From DASPTR01 sp041481365 (lineage in GTDB: Archaea > Thermoproteota > Bathyarchaeia > Bathyarchaeales > Bathycorpusculaceae), in NCBI GenBank assembly GCA_041481365.1, contig JBGPBS010000015.1, forward strand, positions 1-26,989: a stretch of DNA of 26,989 nt, in the 5' to 3' direction. This document shows, in pieces, positions 15,093 to 23,397 of this stretch. The notes under the pieces are model-generated. The model saw only the letters and a list, made by a program, of their open reading frames with translations. It was not told the origin of the DNA and did no database searches. The position numbers and the translations under genes are program-made. Position 1 is the stretch's first letter. Each line of letters begins with the position of its first letter.

Positions 15093-16388
15093 TTGACCGA
15101 AAGCACAAAGGTGCGCAAATTGGAAACTCGTGGAAAAAAAAGAAACGAGCATAAAGGGGTCAATTCGGAAATCAACATGGCAGTGGAGAAGCTTGTTAAG
15201 GAAAGGCTTGGGCTTCTGGAAGATGCCGTCCTGTTGGGCAATAAACTCTACAAGAAACCCACTTCAAAAGAAGCTGAATCGTATCTGCAGGACAAAGCCA
15301 TCCCACAAATTAACGCAAGAATTGCCTTTGAAAAGAGCGACATGGACATCGGCGAGAATATTCACATCGAAATTGAATTGGAGAATGTTGGAAAAGCACC
15401 GGTTTTACTAGCAAGAGTTGAGGAAATAATACCAAATGGCTTTGAATTGGTTGCTCACTCAGATAATTGTGAATTGGTGAGCACTCATCTCGACATGCAT
15501 GGCAAAAGGCTCGACTCTTACGCTACTGAAAACCTTGGATTAACCCTGAGAGCAATCAGGAAAGGAGCATTCGTCTTAGCACCAAGAATACTTTTTGTGT
15601 GTGAAACTGGCCGCAGAATGACATTCAAGCCGGAGCCTGTGTCAATCAATGTGTCAAAGACTATTCTTCCGGGTCGGATTAGTACAGGGTTCGAGGATCT
15701 CGACAACTTGCTCTTTGGAGGAATACCTCAGAACTACGCAGTAGTATTGACTTCGGTTTCTTGTGACGAAAGGGAGCTGTTGATCAAGAGATATCTGGAG
15801 ACTGGTGTTAGGGAGAATGATGTCACTTTCTATGTCACCATAGACGCTTCTGGCGTCCGAAATCTTGCTGAAGAGTTCCAATCAAACTTCTATATTTTCC
15901 TCTGCAACCCCAAAATAGACGAGACCTTCGAACACCTGTCTAACGTGTTCAAGCTGGGAGGAGTCGAGAATCTAACAGAGATAAATATCAACTTAGAATC
16001 AATATTCCGAAGGCTCGGCGAATCAAAAGGTGTTCCTAGACGAGCTTGCATAGAAATCCTTTCAGATATTCTGTTACAACACCATGCGGTTCAAACTAGA
16101 AAATGGCTAACTGGACTAGTTTCAGAGCTCAGATCAAGGGGTTTCACGACGCTGGCGGTAATGAACCCGCGTATGCATGCTCCAGAGGAAACGCATGCTG
16201 TATTGGACTTGTTTGAGGGTGAGATCAACATCTATGAGAAGGAAACGCAAAAGGATCTAGTCAAATACCTGAGAATAAAGAAAATGTACAATCAAAGATA
16301 TTTGGAAAGCGAATTGCCCCTGAGAAAGACAAGGCTGATGATCACGCCACTCAAGCTACCTTGCTGCACACGCACCCCCAATCTCTGA
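15093..16388 (+). CDS. RecA/KaiC-like protein lacking Walker A
   Basis: A 431-residue protein with three parts. A basic, helical N-terminus covers about 1-65. A beta-rich domain (about 70-190; INARIAFEKSDMDIGENIHI and ELENVGKAPVLLARVEEIIP) resembles CARDB/BatD-type adhesion folds. A RecA/KaiC-type domain starts at about 195 (GRISTGFEDLDNLLFGGIP). In active KaiC/Rad55 proteins GGIP is followed by a P-loop GxxxxGKT; here the stretch reads TSVSCDERELLIKRYLETG, with no GK[ST]. Later strands (VTFYVTIDASG, RACIEILSDILLQHHA, TTLAVMNPRMH) keep the fold. It probably cannot bind ATP in the usual way and may act as a signalling or scaffold partner. The start (TTG 15093) is uncertain; GTG 15111 is possible. 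It ends facing the ABC ATPase gene. Confidence 0.75.
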   Translation: MTESTKVRKLETRGKKRNEHKGVNSEINMAVEKLVKERLGLLEDAVLLGNKLYKKPTSKEAESYLQDKAIPQINARIAFEKSDMDIGENIHIEIELENVGKAPVLLARVEEIIPNGFELVAHSDNCELVSTHLDMHGKRLDSYATENLGLTLRAIRKGAFVLAPRILFVCETGRRMTFKPEPVSINVSKTILPGRISTGFEDLDNLLFGGIPQNYAVVLTSVSCDERELLIKRYLETGVRENDVTFYVTIDASGVRNLAEEFQSNFYIFLCNPKIDETFEHLSNVFKLGGVENLTEININLESIFRRLGESKGVPRRACIEILSDILLQHHAVQTRKWLTGLVSELRSRGFTTLAVMNPRMHAPEETHAVLDLFEGEINIYEKETQKDLVKYLRIKKMYNQRYLESELPLRKTRLMITPLKLPCCTRTPNL

Positions 16389-16581
16389 CAACAAAGTAGC
16401 TCTCACGACGACGGAACCTTGTGCACTTTGATGGCTCGCGTGCACGCCCTTTAGTTTGTGATACCCGTTCACTATCTTCGGTCTCGCGTTGAGCGAGTGA
16501 ATGAACACTTTTGACCTTAGCGGAGTCCGTGAGACAGTGAGACTGCAAATCTGGTGACGAGTGCTCTGCATATTTTTCGGT

Positions 16582-17685
16582 TTATTCTGCTGTTGTTTCT
16601 TCCTTGAGGCCCGTTTCAGGGTATGCGAAAACGTGTGCTTTTTCAGGTTCAAAGCTGAGCGTAACCTCTTGCCCCGTATTAAACCATTCTTTAGTCAAGG
16701 AAGGTTGAACGGTAACAAGGGAGTCTTGGTTTTCAAGTCTAACGTCATATCTCACGTTGTTACCTTCGAATGTGACTTTCTCCACGGTGCCCATAAGAGA
16801 GTCTTCGAGTCCTTTGCCGCCTTTTTCTATGGTGAGAGCTTCGGGTCTGATGGCCACGACAACTCTGTCGCCACTTCTTCCGCTTTTGGAGACGGCTTGT
16901 ACCTTCAGGCCGCCGCGAAGCTCTATCGTGGACCTTCCATCAGACAGGTCCAGTATGTGGCCCTCTAGAAAATTTGATTCCCCTATGAAATGTGCCACAA
17001 AAATACTGCCTGGGGCCATGTAAAGCTCTTGGGGCGTTCCGACCTGCAATACTCGTCCCTTCCTCATCACGGCTATTCTGTCAGAAATCGACATGGCCTC
17101 TGCCTGATCATGTGTAACATGGATAGCTGTTAGACCGAGATCCTTGGCCATTCTTCTTATTTCGTACCTGATCTCGTTTCGCACTTTCGCGTCCAACTGG
17201 CCCAATGGCTCATCGAGCAGGAGTGTCTTTGCGCCCGCGGCCAGAGCCCTAGCCACTGCTATTCTCTGCATCATTCCGCCGCTCAGCTCGTTCGGAAACG
17301 CTTCAAGACGCTCGTGGAGTTTAACCAGTTCCAAAACTTCGTGTCCAATGGTCTTCGACTTTTGGACATTGAATCCTTTCACTCTCGGCCCGTAGGTCAC
17401 GTTGTCCCAAACCGTCATGTGTGGGAAAAGAGCGAACGTTTGGAACACAAATCCAATGTCCCTATCTTCGGGAGGGACATCGTTTACAAGTCTGTCACCG
17501 ATGTATATTTCACCTTCATCCGGTTCAATCAACCCAGCAATAAGTCTGAGCAAGGTCGTTTTCCCGCATCCGCTTGGACCGAGCAGAGAAAAATATTCTT
17601 TGTCCTGAATCTCCAAGCTGACGTTGTCCACTGCTAAGATCTTTCCGAAGTTTTTTGTGACATTGGCGACTCGGATTTTCGGCAT
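16582..17685 (-). CDS. ABC transporter ATP-binding protein (PotA/FbpC type)
   Basis: ATPase subunit of a binding-protein-dependent importer, 367 residues. Walker A is GPSGCGKTT (36-44), Q-loop Q82, signature LSGGMMQR (134-141), Walker B TLLLDEPLGQLD (154-165) and H-loop H192. From about 235 a TOBE-type regulatory domain follows (VVVAIRPEALTI, GTVEKVTFEGNNVRYDV). This layout is common to iron(III), spermidine, thiamine and tungstate/molybdate importers, so the substrate cannot be named. It is downstream of the permease gene by 73 bases, same strand, and probably in the same transcript. GGGGAAAT before the ATG may serve as ribosome binding site. Confidence 0.93.
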   Translation of the reverse strand: MPKIRVANVTKNFGKILAVDNVSLEIQDKEYFSLLGPSGCGKTTLLRLIAGLIEPDEGEIYIGDRLVNDVPPEDRDIGFVFQTFALFPHMTVWDNVTYGPRVKGFNVQKSKTIGHEVLELVKLHERLEAFPNELSGGMMQRIAVARALAAGAKTLLLDEPLGQLDAKVRNEIRYEIRRMAKDLGLTAIHVTHDQAEAMSISDRIAVMRKGRVLQVGTPQELYMAPGSIFVAHFIGESNFLEGHILDLSDGRSTIELRGGLKVQAVSKSGRSGDRVVVAIRPEALTIEKGGKGLEDSLMGTVEKVTFEGNNVRYDVRLENQDSLVTVQPSLTKEWFNTGQEVTLSFEPEKAHVFAYPETGLKEETTAE

Positions 17686-17758
17686 CGGCAGATTTCCCCA
17701 TGTATGCTATCCTATGTTGGAGGTGACTTGGTAACGTCTCAATTTATGCAACGACATG

Positions 17759-19423
17759 TCATGATCTTCCTTTTTCCTTTGAGATAAATCTTAGGACTAG
17801 CAGAAATATGAAAGAGAACAGAATCAGAATACCACAACCCAATCCGATTTCGAGTGGCGTTGCGGACACTTTGCCTTTTACCCAGTTGACGATAATCAAT
17901 GGTGCCGTCTGCAGAGTTGAAGCCACCGCTGCCGTTGCTCCCGTTTCGCTCATGCTACGTGTGAAAACAATTATGGCCCCTGAGAGTATCGAGTACTTCG
18001 CCAAGGGAAAGATTATCGTCCGGAAAACGTCCCATGGTTTGGCTCCAAGCGTTCGTGACGCTTCTTCCATATCCACGCTTATTCTCTCCACGGCGGCAGA
18101 CACTGACCTTACGAAATACGGATAGGTTATCGTCAAGTGTGCAAAAATGAGTAGCCAAATCTCCGGGATGAAAGCAAAGGTTTGCTTCCAAAAGAACTTT
18201 AGCGAGAAACCTAAAGCTATTGATGGGACAATCAAAGGAATCATGATGAGCACGTCAAGTATGGTTGATGTCAACGCTCCCATCCTTTTTCTGGCTATGA
18301 GTATCGCCATTGGAAGACCGATGATGATGTTCAATCCTGTCACGGTCGCGGCAAGAAGATACGAAAGGAGTAGGCTCTGCCAGTATCCACTCCACACACC
18401 GACCCCGAACAAGGAGTTGTGCAAAGTACTCGTGAAAACTGCCTGAAATGCGGGAAGCGCGACCCAAAGAGACGGGACAAGCACTATTGCCAGAAAGATT
18501 AACATTGTCGCACCATTCCTTGAAAAAGAAGCCTTCGAGTAACTCAGTTTTCTCTCAAACCCAGGCCAGACCCCACTTATGGGCAATTTTAGCCTAGGTC
18601 CAAAAATGCGGATGAACGCAAATATCGCAGACGCGCCGACTATGAGCAGCAGGCTTGCAAACGCAATTGAGCCATCGTAAATGACTGTTCCAGGGTTATA
18701 ATTGTTCGTGATGTTCTGAATGAAGATCGGCCCATTTTCGAAGAAGACCCCAGCTATGATAAATGTTGCCCCGGTCTCTGACAATGACCTCGCGAAGGCC
18801 AGAATGAACGCAGCTATCAGAGAAGGCTTCAGAATTGGAAAAGTGACCGTTCTCGCTGCAGTCAACGGCGGCGCACCCAGCGTCCTTGATGCCCTTTCAA
18901 ACTCTACCTTGTAATCAAGCAACGCTCCAACCAACACTCTCACAACGACAGGATAGGAAAACGTGAAATGAAGCAGTATAACGAGAAGCCATCCTTCCGA
19001 AACTAGGGAACCACCGAAAAATGCAGATATACCTTCAGGTTTGTTCCAGAATAGAAGAAGAGAGTAGCCGAGAGCCGATGTTGGCACGACGAAGGGTATA
19101 TCAGCTAGCGTATCGACCACGTTTAGCCACTTTGACTTGCCTCTCGCGATGAGCCAAGCCATTGGGACTCCAGCCACCACATCTACCGCTGAGACAAGCA
19201 GGGCCATTGCGAAAGAATTTATGATTGCGCTGAATGCACGAGCAACGATTGGAGGTTCAGAGAAAATCTGCTGCACTGCACCCAATCTTGTTATGATTCC
19301 GATTATCGGCGGAAATAGTATCAACGCCAAGAAGATCATGACAGAGGCTAAGTAGACCCCATATTTGATAGCCCTGTTTGATGATGCGCTATCCAGAGCT
19401 TCACTGATCCTTCGCCTAAGCAA
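17759..19423 (-). CDS. ABC transporter permease, fused double domain (FbpB/ThiP-like)
   Basis: Integral membrane protein of 554 residues made of two homologous permease halves, each with about six membrane segments. Each half has an EAA loop that contacts the ATPase: EFERASRTLGAPPLTAARTV in the first and DMEEASRTLGAKPWDVFRTI in the second. The halves also share RSLSETGAT/RSMSETGAT after the loop. Such fused permeases are typical of iron(III) and thiamine importers. The start is TTG 19423, with AAAGG directly upstream; no ATG is nearby. No substrate-binding protein gene lies on either side, which is unusual for this class. Together with the ATPase it would form a complete membrane pump needing a binding protein from elsewhere. 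Confidence 0.93.
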   Translation of the reverse strand: MLRRRISEALDSASSNRAIKYGVYLASVMIFLALILFPPIIGIITRLGAVQQIFSEPPIVARAFSAIINSFAMALLVSAVDVVAGVPMAWLIARGKSKWLNVVDTLADIPFVVPTSALGYSLLLFWNKPEGISAFFGGSLVSEGWLLVILLHFTFSYPVVVRVLVGALLDYKVEFERASRTLGAPPLTAARTVTFPILKPSLIAAFILAFARSLSETGATFIIAGVFFENGPIFIQNITNNYNPGTVIYDGSIAFASLLLIVGASAIFAFIRIFGPRLKLPISGVWPGFERKLSYSKASFSRNGATMLIFLAIVLVPSLWVALPAFQAVFTSTLHNSLFGVGVWSGYWQSLLLSYLLAATVTGLNIIIGLPMAILIARKRMGALTSTILDVLIMIPLIVPSIALGFSLKFFWKQTFAFIPEIWLLIFAHLTITYPYFVRSVSAAVERISVDMEEASRTLGAKPWDVFRTIIFPLAKYSILSGAIIVFTRSMSETGATAAVASTLQTAPLIIVNWVKGKVSATPLEIGLGCGILILFSFIFLLVLRFISKEKGRS

Positions 19424-19780
19424 ACCTTTCTCACTTTTACCCGTTCACGCTCCTCATCTAGGAGAACAGTTGATAAGTTTTCCCTAGTGAACAAGCTAGA
19501 AAATCGCATCGCTTCCTAAGAATAGACTGGCCTCACAACCAAGGTCGACATTATATATCGGAAGCACCAGTAGAGCTCTAAAGGTCGAAAAGGCCTGTGA
19601 CTTTTTCTATATAGTATTCGTGTTATCCATACAGTATTCGGGAATTCTACATAAGCAGCGCACTCGAAGAATATGTCACGAGGAATCGCTCTCTCGCGCG
19701 CGCTACGGATGTTGAGGTCTTTTGACTCCGACAAAGGTTATAAGGATACGACAAAAGTAGTCTTAAAGGAGATGTAAGAC
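19424..19780. promoter_or_regulatory. 357-base divergent intergenic region
   Basis: No credible gene is seen here. It separates the minus-strand ABC operon from the plus-strand PhoU-like gene. The region holds a TATA-like GGTTATAAGG at about 19736-19745 and a Shine-Dalgarno AAAGGAGAT at about 19765-19773 for the PhoU-like gene. It also carries two copies of a 14-base direct repeat (19607-19640, listed separately). A TATA-like TTATATAT (19551-19558) and a minus-strand AAAACTTATCA (about 19470-19480) could serve the permease gene. Confidence 0.55.
19607..19640. repeat. Pair of 14-base direct repeats, 20 bases apart
   Basis: CTATATAGTATTCG (19607-19620) and CCATACAGTATTCG (19627-19640) agree at 12 of 14 positions. 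They start exactly 20 bases apart, close to two helical turns, as expected for tandem binding sites of a dimeric regulator. They lie between two divergent transcription units. The function is inferred from spacing and place only. Confidence 0.5.
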
Positions 19781-20449
19781 TTGGAAAAAAGAAGCTATGC
19801 ATGGTTTGAGAAGCGTCGAAGAACAAAAGCGTTGGATTTGGCCCAAGAGCAAATAACGAAGGCCATTGACACCGTGACCCTTCTGCATCAAGCAATGCGA
19901 AGCGTTTCTGAAGGGAAGAGAAAAGAGGCCACGCAGAGCATCGAGACCCTCTTCAAGGTCGAAGAGGAAGTTGATAGGCTTAGAACAGAAGTCTTTATGG
20001 AACTTTCAAAAGGCGCAGCACTGTTTGCCGATTACCGCGAAGACCTGCTTCACCTCGTGAAAAGACTTGACACACTCGCAGACCATGTTAAGGATGCGGC
20101 AAGATGCATCGAAATGCTCGGCGACACGCCAATTCCGAAAGAATTCGCAGAAAACACCGTGTGCATGACCTCACTGCTGGTAGACTGCTCCTACGCGCTA
20201 AAGAGAAGCATTGAAAAACTCAACGTGAACCCGCAAGAAGCAATTCAAGGCGCGCAGAAAGTTGAAGAGATCGAACATGAGATCGACCAGTATTACCTAA
20301 AGACAAAAGCCTCATTCGTCAAATTCGGCCCACAGATAAACGCCGGAGTAATGGTGATTTTTGACGACTTGATCGAATTCATCGAGCAAGCTGCAGACAT
20401 GGCCGCAGACACCGCTGATTACATCGTCATACTTTCAAACAGAGAATAA
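19781..20449 (+). CDS. PhoU-like protein, DUF47 family
   Basis: All-helical protein of 222 residues matching the DUF47/PhoU-like family (often called phosphate transport regulator). It has repeated helical hairpins with acidic metal-binding spots: FKVEEEVDRLRTEVFMELSK, YREDLLHLVKRLDTLADHVK, QKVEEIEHEIDQYYLKTKAS and FDDLIEFIEQAADMAADTAD. Genes of this family usually sit next to a Pit-type phosphate permease; here the neighbour is an ABC importer facing away, so the partner is unknown. The start is TTG 19781 with a strong Shine-Dalgarno about eight bases upstream and a TATA box near 19740. Confidence 0.9.
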   Translation: MEKRSYAWFEKRRRTKALDLAQEQITKAIDTVTLLHQAMRSVSEGKRKEATQSIETLFKVEEEVDRLRTEVFMELSKGAALFADYREDLLHLVKRLDTLADHVKDAARCIEMLGDTPIPKEFAENTVCMTSLLVDCSYALKRSIEKLNVNPQEAIQGAQKVEEIEHEIDQYYLKTKASFVKFGPQINAGVMVIFDDLIEFIEQAADMAADTADYIVILSNRE

Positions 20450-20753
20450 TCGCGTTTATGAAGAGCAACAAGCTAGCCTCACACTACACTTGAACTGCCG
20501 CGTGAAGCTCACACATAAAAACACGGTGAGTGCCGAAAAACCGACCGGGATGGGGGTAGGTGTATTTTCGGCTGTTTTCAGCCCAAGATACAGATAACAC
20601 CAATTAACCTTAACACCCGCAGAGGGACTGATACTGAAGACCGAAGAAACCGACGAGGGGAGGTATGTTATGCGAGCCTTTTCACCGTCTAAAACATGGA
20701 AGGCACAGAAAATTCTTAACGCTGACCTTGTCGGCGCCACCGGGAGTCGATGG
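20450..20753. other. 304-base region between convergent genes
   Basis: No convincing gene. Both flanking genes end here, so 3' ends and terminators are expected. It holds a perfect 8-base inverted repeat (GCCGAAAA 20532-20539 with TTTTCGGC 20565-20572). An overlapping perfect hairpin, GGCTG-TTTT-CAGCC (20570-20583), shares bases with it, so the two folds exclude each other. It also holds a GTGTATTTT motif (20560-20568) and a related weaker copy near 20632-20686. A 94-codon minus-strand frame (20456-20740) shows no family resemblance and is not accepted. Confidence 0.5.
20532..20583 (+). other. Overlapping alternative hairpins
   Basis: GCCGAAAA (20532-20539) can pair with TTTTCGGC (20565-20572) around a G-rich loop, or GGCTG (20570-20574) can pair with CAGCC (20579-20583) around TTTT. 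The two share bases 20570-20572. Neither is followed by a long T run, so this is not a classic terminator. Confidence 0.4.
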
Positions 20754-22364
20754 TTATTGCCGTTTTGAGCCCAGGGCCCAACTGTATTTGTTCTTCAGCG
20801 TCTTCGGATAGAATTTGTCCAAGTCGAATTCTACGTGGTTGGCCCATCTGACGTAGGTCACAGGGTCAATATAGGATTTCAGCGAGGTGCCCAGGTTGAA
20901 TTCTCTTGTTGCCTTTGTCAGATCTACGTCGAGCTTGTTCTTGTCTATTCTCTTGAGAAGAGCGTCTGTCTTTTTTCCTTCCCCAGCCTTGACCTTCAAA
21001 TCAGTCTGAAGCTCTCTCAGCTTTGCTTCCTTCGCAGCTAATCGGTCATCAAACCTGGCCGGTATCTTCCGCTTGTGATTGGCCACTTTGGCTGCCTCCA
21101 GATTAGCCATCTTGGCACAGAATTTCTTAACGTGCTCCGGATCTTCCTTCTTCGTCCTGCAATCTTTCAGGTACGCGTCGACCGTCGTGGTGCACCGCCA
21201 AGTTCTAAAGACTTTTGCGGTCAACCCCTTCATCTTTTCCGCAAAAAACCTGGCCACTTTTCCCGAGTCTATTCCCTCAAACAGGTATTCCTTGCATGAA
21301 TCCGCGTAGCACTTGATGTTTTCAATCATTATCGGCGGGGCCTTGGCATCTTTGGTCCATCTTACGGCGTCTTTGCCCAGGAAGTCAAAGTGAAGCACGT
21401 CGCCTTCTATTTTGACGTGCTCTGGCCTCAGGGTTATGGCTCCGACCGTGTCGGCTTCGCCCGGGTCCTTCTCGTCTCCGACTCGCATGTTCAGGTTGAA
21501 TATTAGCCAGCATACCGTGGCCACCTTCCTTCTCGCGTCGTCTTCAGAACCCAGGTTTTTCATTATGTGCTCTTCGATTTCTTTGACCTTGTCGCCGAGC
21601 TTCTCTGCTTTCTTGAACTTTTCTTTTTCTCTCATCTGTTTCAGAAATGTGGAATCCGAAAACCAAACGTACTTGATCTTGCCTGAAAGCCTATCATCCC
21701 ACTTGGCCACGTACATTTTGTCGGGTTCCCACACGATGCCTTTCCAATTGCCCTGAGGTTTAGGAGAATCGGGAGAGAGATTGAGTATGATGTCTGACTG
21801 GGATGGACCCTGCTTCCAGTTTCCCCGCTTGGGATGATCACCTCTGCCTGCAAAGAGACACGCAGGCTCCGCAGTCCAGTTGGCTATCTCTATCTTTTTT
21901 CCATCAACAGTTGCGTAACCGTATATTTCCCTAAGAGCTTCCCTCTTCGCTTTTCTCTCAGCCGCCAGCTTCTTCTTCTCTTCCTTGGTCATGTTCAGCT
22001 TCTTCAGTTGTTCCCGCTTCACGTATTCTCGGACTTCGGAGAAGTCGATCTCCATGTCTCCTCGAGGTTTGCCATCAGCCACGGGATCTAGGTCGTCTCT
22101 TATGTGGAGATCATTCAAGAAGGTTGATGGAGGATTCTCTTGCTTCAATGCATCGACGAGGATACGCATGAAATTCTTGTAGAAAAGCTTATCCGGAGGC
22201 GTTGTCTGCGACATCTCTTTTCTTACCCAAGCCAAAGCCATCTGTTCAGTCTTCGGCGTGAGCCTCAGAACGCGTCCCTGAATTTTCACCGATAAGCCTT
22301 GAGTCTCACAGGGTGGAACATAGACTCCGTTGTGCTTGAGGCCTTTCATGACATACTTCAACAC
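20754..22364 (-). CDS. DNA topoisomerase IB (eukaryotic type)
   Basis: Relaxes positive and negative supercoils by nicking one strand through a 3'-phosphotyrosine. The 536-residue protein has the eukaryotic-type core and C-terminal domains without the long eukaryotic N-terminal tail. The catalytic set is complete: R294 in MRVGDEKDPGEADTVG, K331 in FLGKDAVRW, R387 in VFRTWRCTTT, H430 in VANHKRKIP and the nucleophile Y498 in SLKSYIDPVTYVRWA. Near the C-terminus is a helical linker rich in K, D and E (about 440-480). Archaeal enzymes of this type are known mainly from Thaumarchaeota and relatives. The start is GTG 22364 or TTG 22361 behind GAGGTG; ATG 22349 is a further choice. The next gene upstream on the same strand is a putative metallopeptidase. 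Confidence 0.95.
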   Translation of the reverse strand: MLKYVMKGLKHNGVYVPPCETQGLSVKIQGRVLRLTPKTEQMALAWVRKEMSQTTPPDKLFYKNFMRILVDALKQENPPSTFLNDLHIRDDLDPVADGKPRGDMEIDFSEVREYVKREQLKKLNMTKEEKKKLAAERKAKREALREIYGYATVDGKKIEIANWTAEPACLFAGRGDHPKRGNWKQGPSQSDIILNLSPDSPKPQGNWKGIVWEPDKMYVAKWDDRLSGKIKYVWFSDSTFLKQMREKEKFKKAEKLGDKVKEIEEHIMKNLGSEDDARRKVATVCWLIFNLNMRVGDEKDPGEADTVGAITLRPEHVKIEGDVLHFDFLGKDAVRWTKDAKAPPIMIENIKCYADSCKEYLFEGIDSGKVARFFAEKMKGLTAKVFRTWRCTTTVDAYLKDCRTKKEDPEHVKKFCAKMANLEAAKVANHKRKIPARFDDRLAAKEAKLRELQTDLKVKAGEGKKTDALLKRIDKNKLDVDLTKATREFNLGTSLKSYIDPVTYVRWANHVEFDLDKFYPKTLKNKYSWALGSKRQ

Positions 22365-22502
22365 TTACACCTCATGACCAGCACTTCGCGGGGTTCAGTG
22401 ATCAGACTCACCATCAGCGTCGCACCGTCAAACGGTAACATTCGGAGTTTTCTGTTTCATTCGAGCTTCCTTAAAAACCTTCATAATGCTCCTTGGGCTT
22501 GA

Positions 22503-22904
22503 TCACTCGTCGTTTGCTTCTCGGGTTCTTCTCTGCTCTAGGAACGTCCTATGCAGGTTCTCCACGATTCGATCATTTATGTAGCCTTTGTGAGGACGAA
22601 AACCGCCGGCAAATGCCTCGGGAACATGCAGAAGCTCGTGGATGATTGTTTTCTCTTTTTCTTTCTGGTTCAGTCTATCAAACCGTTCTGAGATAACTTC
22701 TATCGTGTAAGAAGGTGGAAGGTTGAGAGCTTCTTGCCAGATCTTGCCCAGTCCATGAATACGCGCGATCGTGCGCTCAGAAGATGATCCCGTGCTTCTG
22801 AAGCAGAACAGGAATTGGGGCACCACATGGAAGAGACAGAGCTTGTCCACGATTTCGTTGGCGAGCTTCTTCACGTCAGGAGCTTCAACATATCTTATAG
22901 GCAT
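22503..22904 (-). CDS. Putative HExxH metallopeptidase
   Basis: A 133-residue protein with a zinc-protease-type motif, IIHELLHVPEAFAGGFRPH, in which H89, E90 and H93 would be the zinc site and catalytic base and H105 a likely third ligand. The N-terminus begins MPIRYVEAPDVKKLANEIVD. The overall shape (small, HELLHxP...GGxxxH) fits the putative phage/archaeal metallopeptidase group of unknown substrate. It lies 138 bases upstream of topoisomerase IB on the same strand; co-expression is possible but unproven. No signal peptide is visible, so it probably acts in the cytoplasm. Confidence 0.75.
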   Translation of the reverse strand: MPIRYVEAPDVKKLANEIVDKLCLFHVVPQFLFCFRSTGSSSERTIARIHGLGKIWQEALNLPPSYTIEVISERFDRLNQKEKEKTIIHELLHVPEAFAGGFRPHKGYINDRIVENLHRTFLEQRRTREANDE

Positions 22905-22979
22905 GCACCAGACACGTCCATTCTCTACAGGGTCTATTGAGATTGTGTGTCAATAAGCTGTCTGTACGAGGATCTCGAA

Positions 22980-23273
22980 TTACTTTTTCCTCTTTGGCTC
23001 AGGCGGAAGCTCGGGCTCTCCAGTGCCGAGCAGTACTCTGAGGGATTTGACCTCTTCTCTCAACATGCTCACTTCGCCCTCCAACGCTTTAGCTTTGGAG
23101 TCTGCCATTTTCTTGAGTTCTTCAATCTCAAGCAGAAGATTTCTGCGTTCAGTCTCCAGATTCCTAAGCTTGTCTACGACACTTTTAAAAGCGTTCATGA
23201 CTTGCACGCCTATGTGACAATCAGTAGTAGCCTGTTCGAGGCATTTAAGATTTTTGTCAGGCTCTTTCAGCAT
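22980..23273 (-). CDS. Small coiled-coil protein of unknown function
   Basis: A 97-residue protein not assigned to a family. Residues about 27-82 form a likely coiled coil (KSVVDKLRNLETERRNLLLE, LEGEVSMLREEVKSLRVLLG), followed by a Pro/Glu/Lys tail (PELPPEPKRKK). Two Cys lie in the N-terminal part. It stands between the metallopeptidase and Alba genes on the same strand. An in-frame stop just before ATG 23273 fixes the upper limit of the start, and Met26 is an alternative. GAGGTGA lies 14 bases upstream, farther than ideal. Confidence 0.6.
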   Translation of the reverse strand: MLKEPDKNLKCLEQATTDCHIGVQVMNAFKSVVDKLRNLETERRNLLLEIEELKKMADSKAKALEGEVSMLREEVKSLRVLLGTGEPELPPEPKRKK

Positions 23274-23335
23274 GCTTCAAAAGGCTCACCTCAAGTTGGC
23301 GAATGGTCAATTTGAAAAACGTGGATTCAATCTTG

Positions 23336-23352
23336 TAGTATAAAAAATAAGG
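23336..23352 (-). promoter_or_regulatory. Possible TATA box of the coiled-coil gene
   Basis: The minus strand reads CGCCTTATTTTTTATAC here, about 65-80 bases before the ATG at 23273. An AT-rich box in a gap between two minus-strand genes is consistent with a separate promoter, but this is pattern evidence only. Confidence 0.35.
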
Positions 23353-23397
23353 CGAATTGATCGCCATTGGGTGCTTTGTTTAGCTGATGCTTTCTTT

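Noticed and set aside
16356..16652. Minus-strand frames across the end of the KaiC-like gene and the 193-base gap after it
   Set aside because: They overlap real genes in other frames and resemble no known family; the gap itself shows only a short direct repeat (GTGAGAC/AGTGAGAC).
20456..20740. A 94-codon minus-strand frame between the PhoU-like gene and topoisomerase IB
   Set aside because: No family resemblance, irregular composition, no good ribosome binding site, and it overlaps the hairpins and motif copies.
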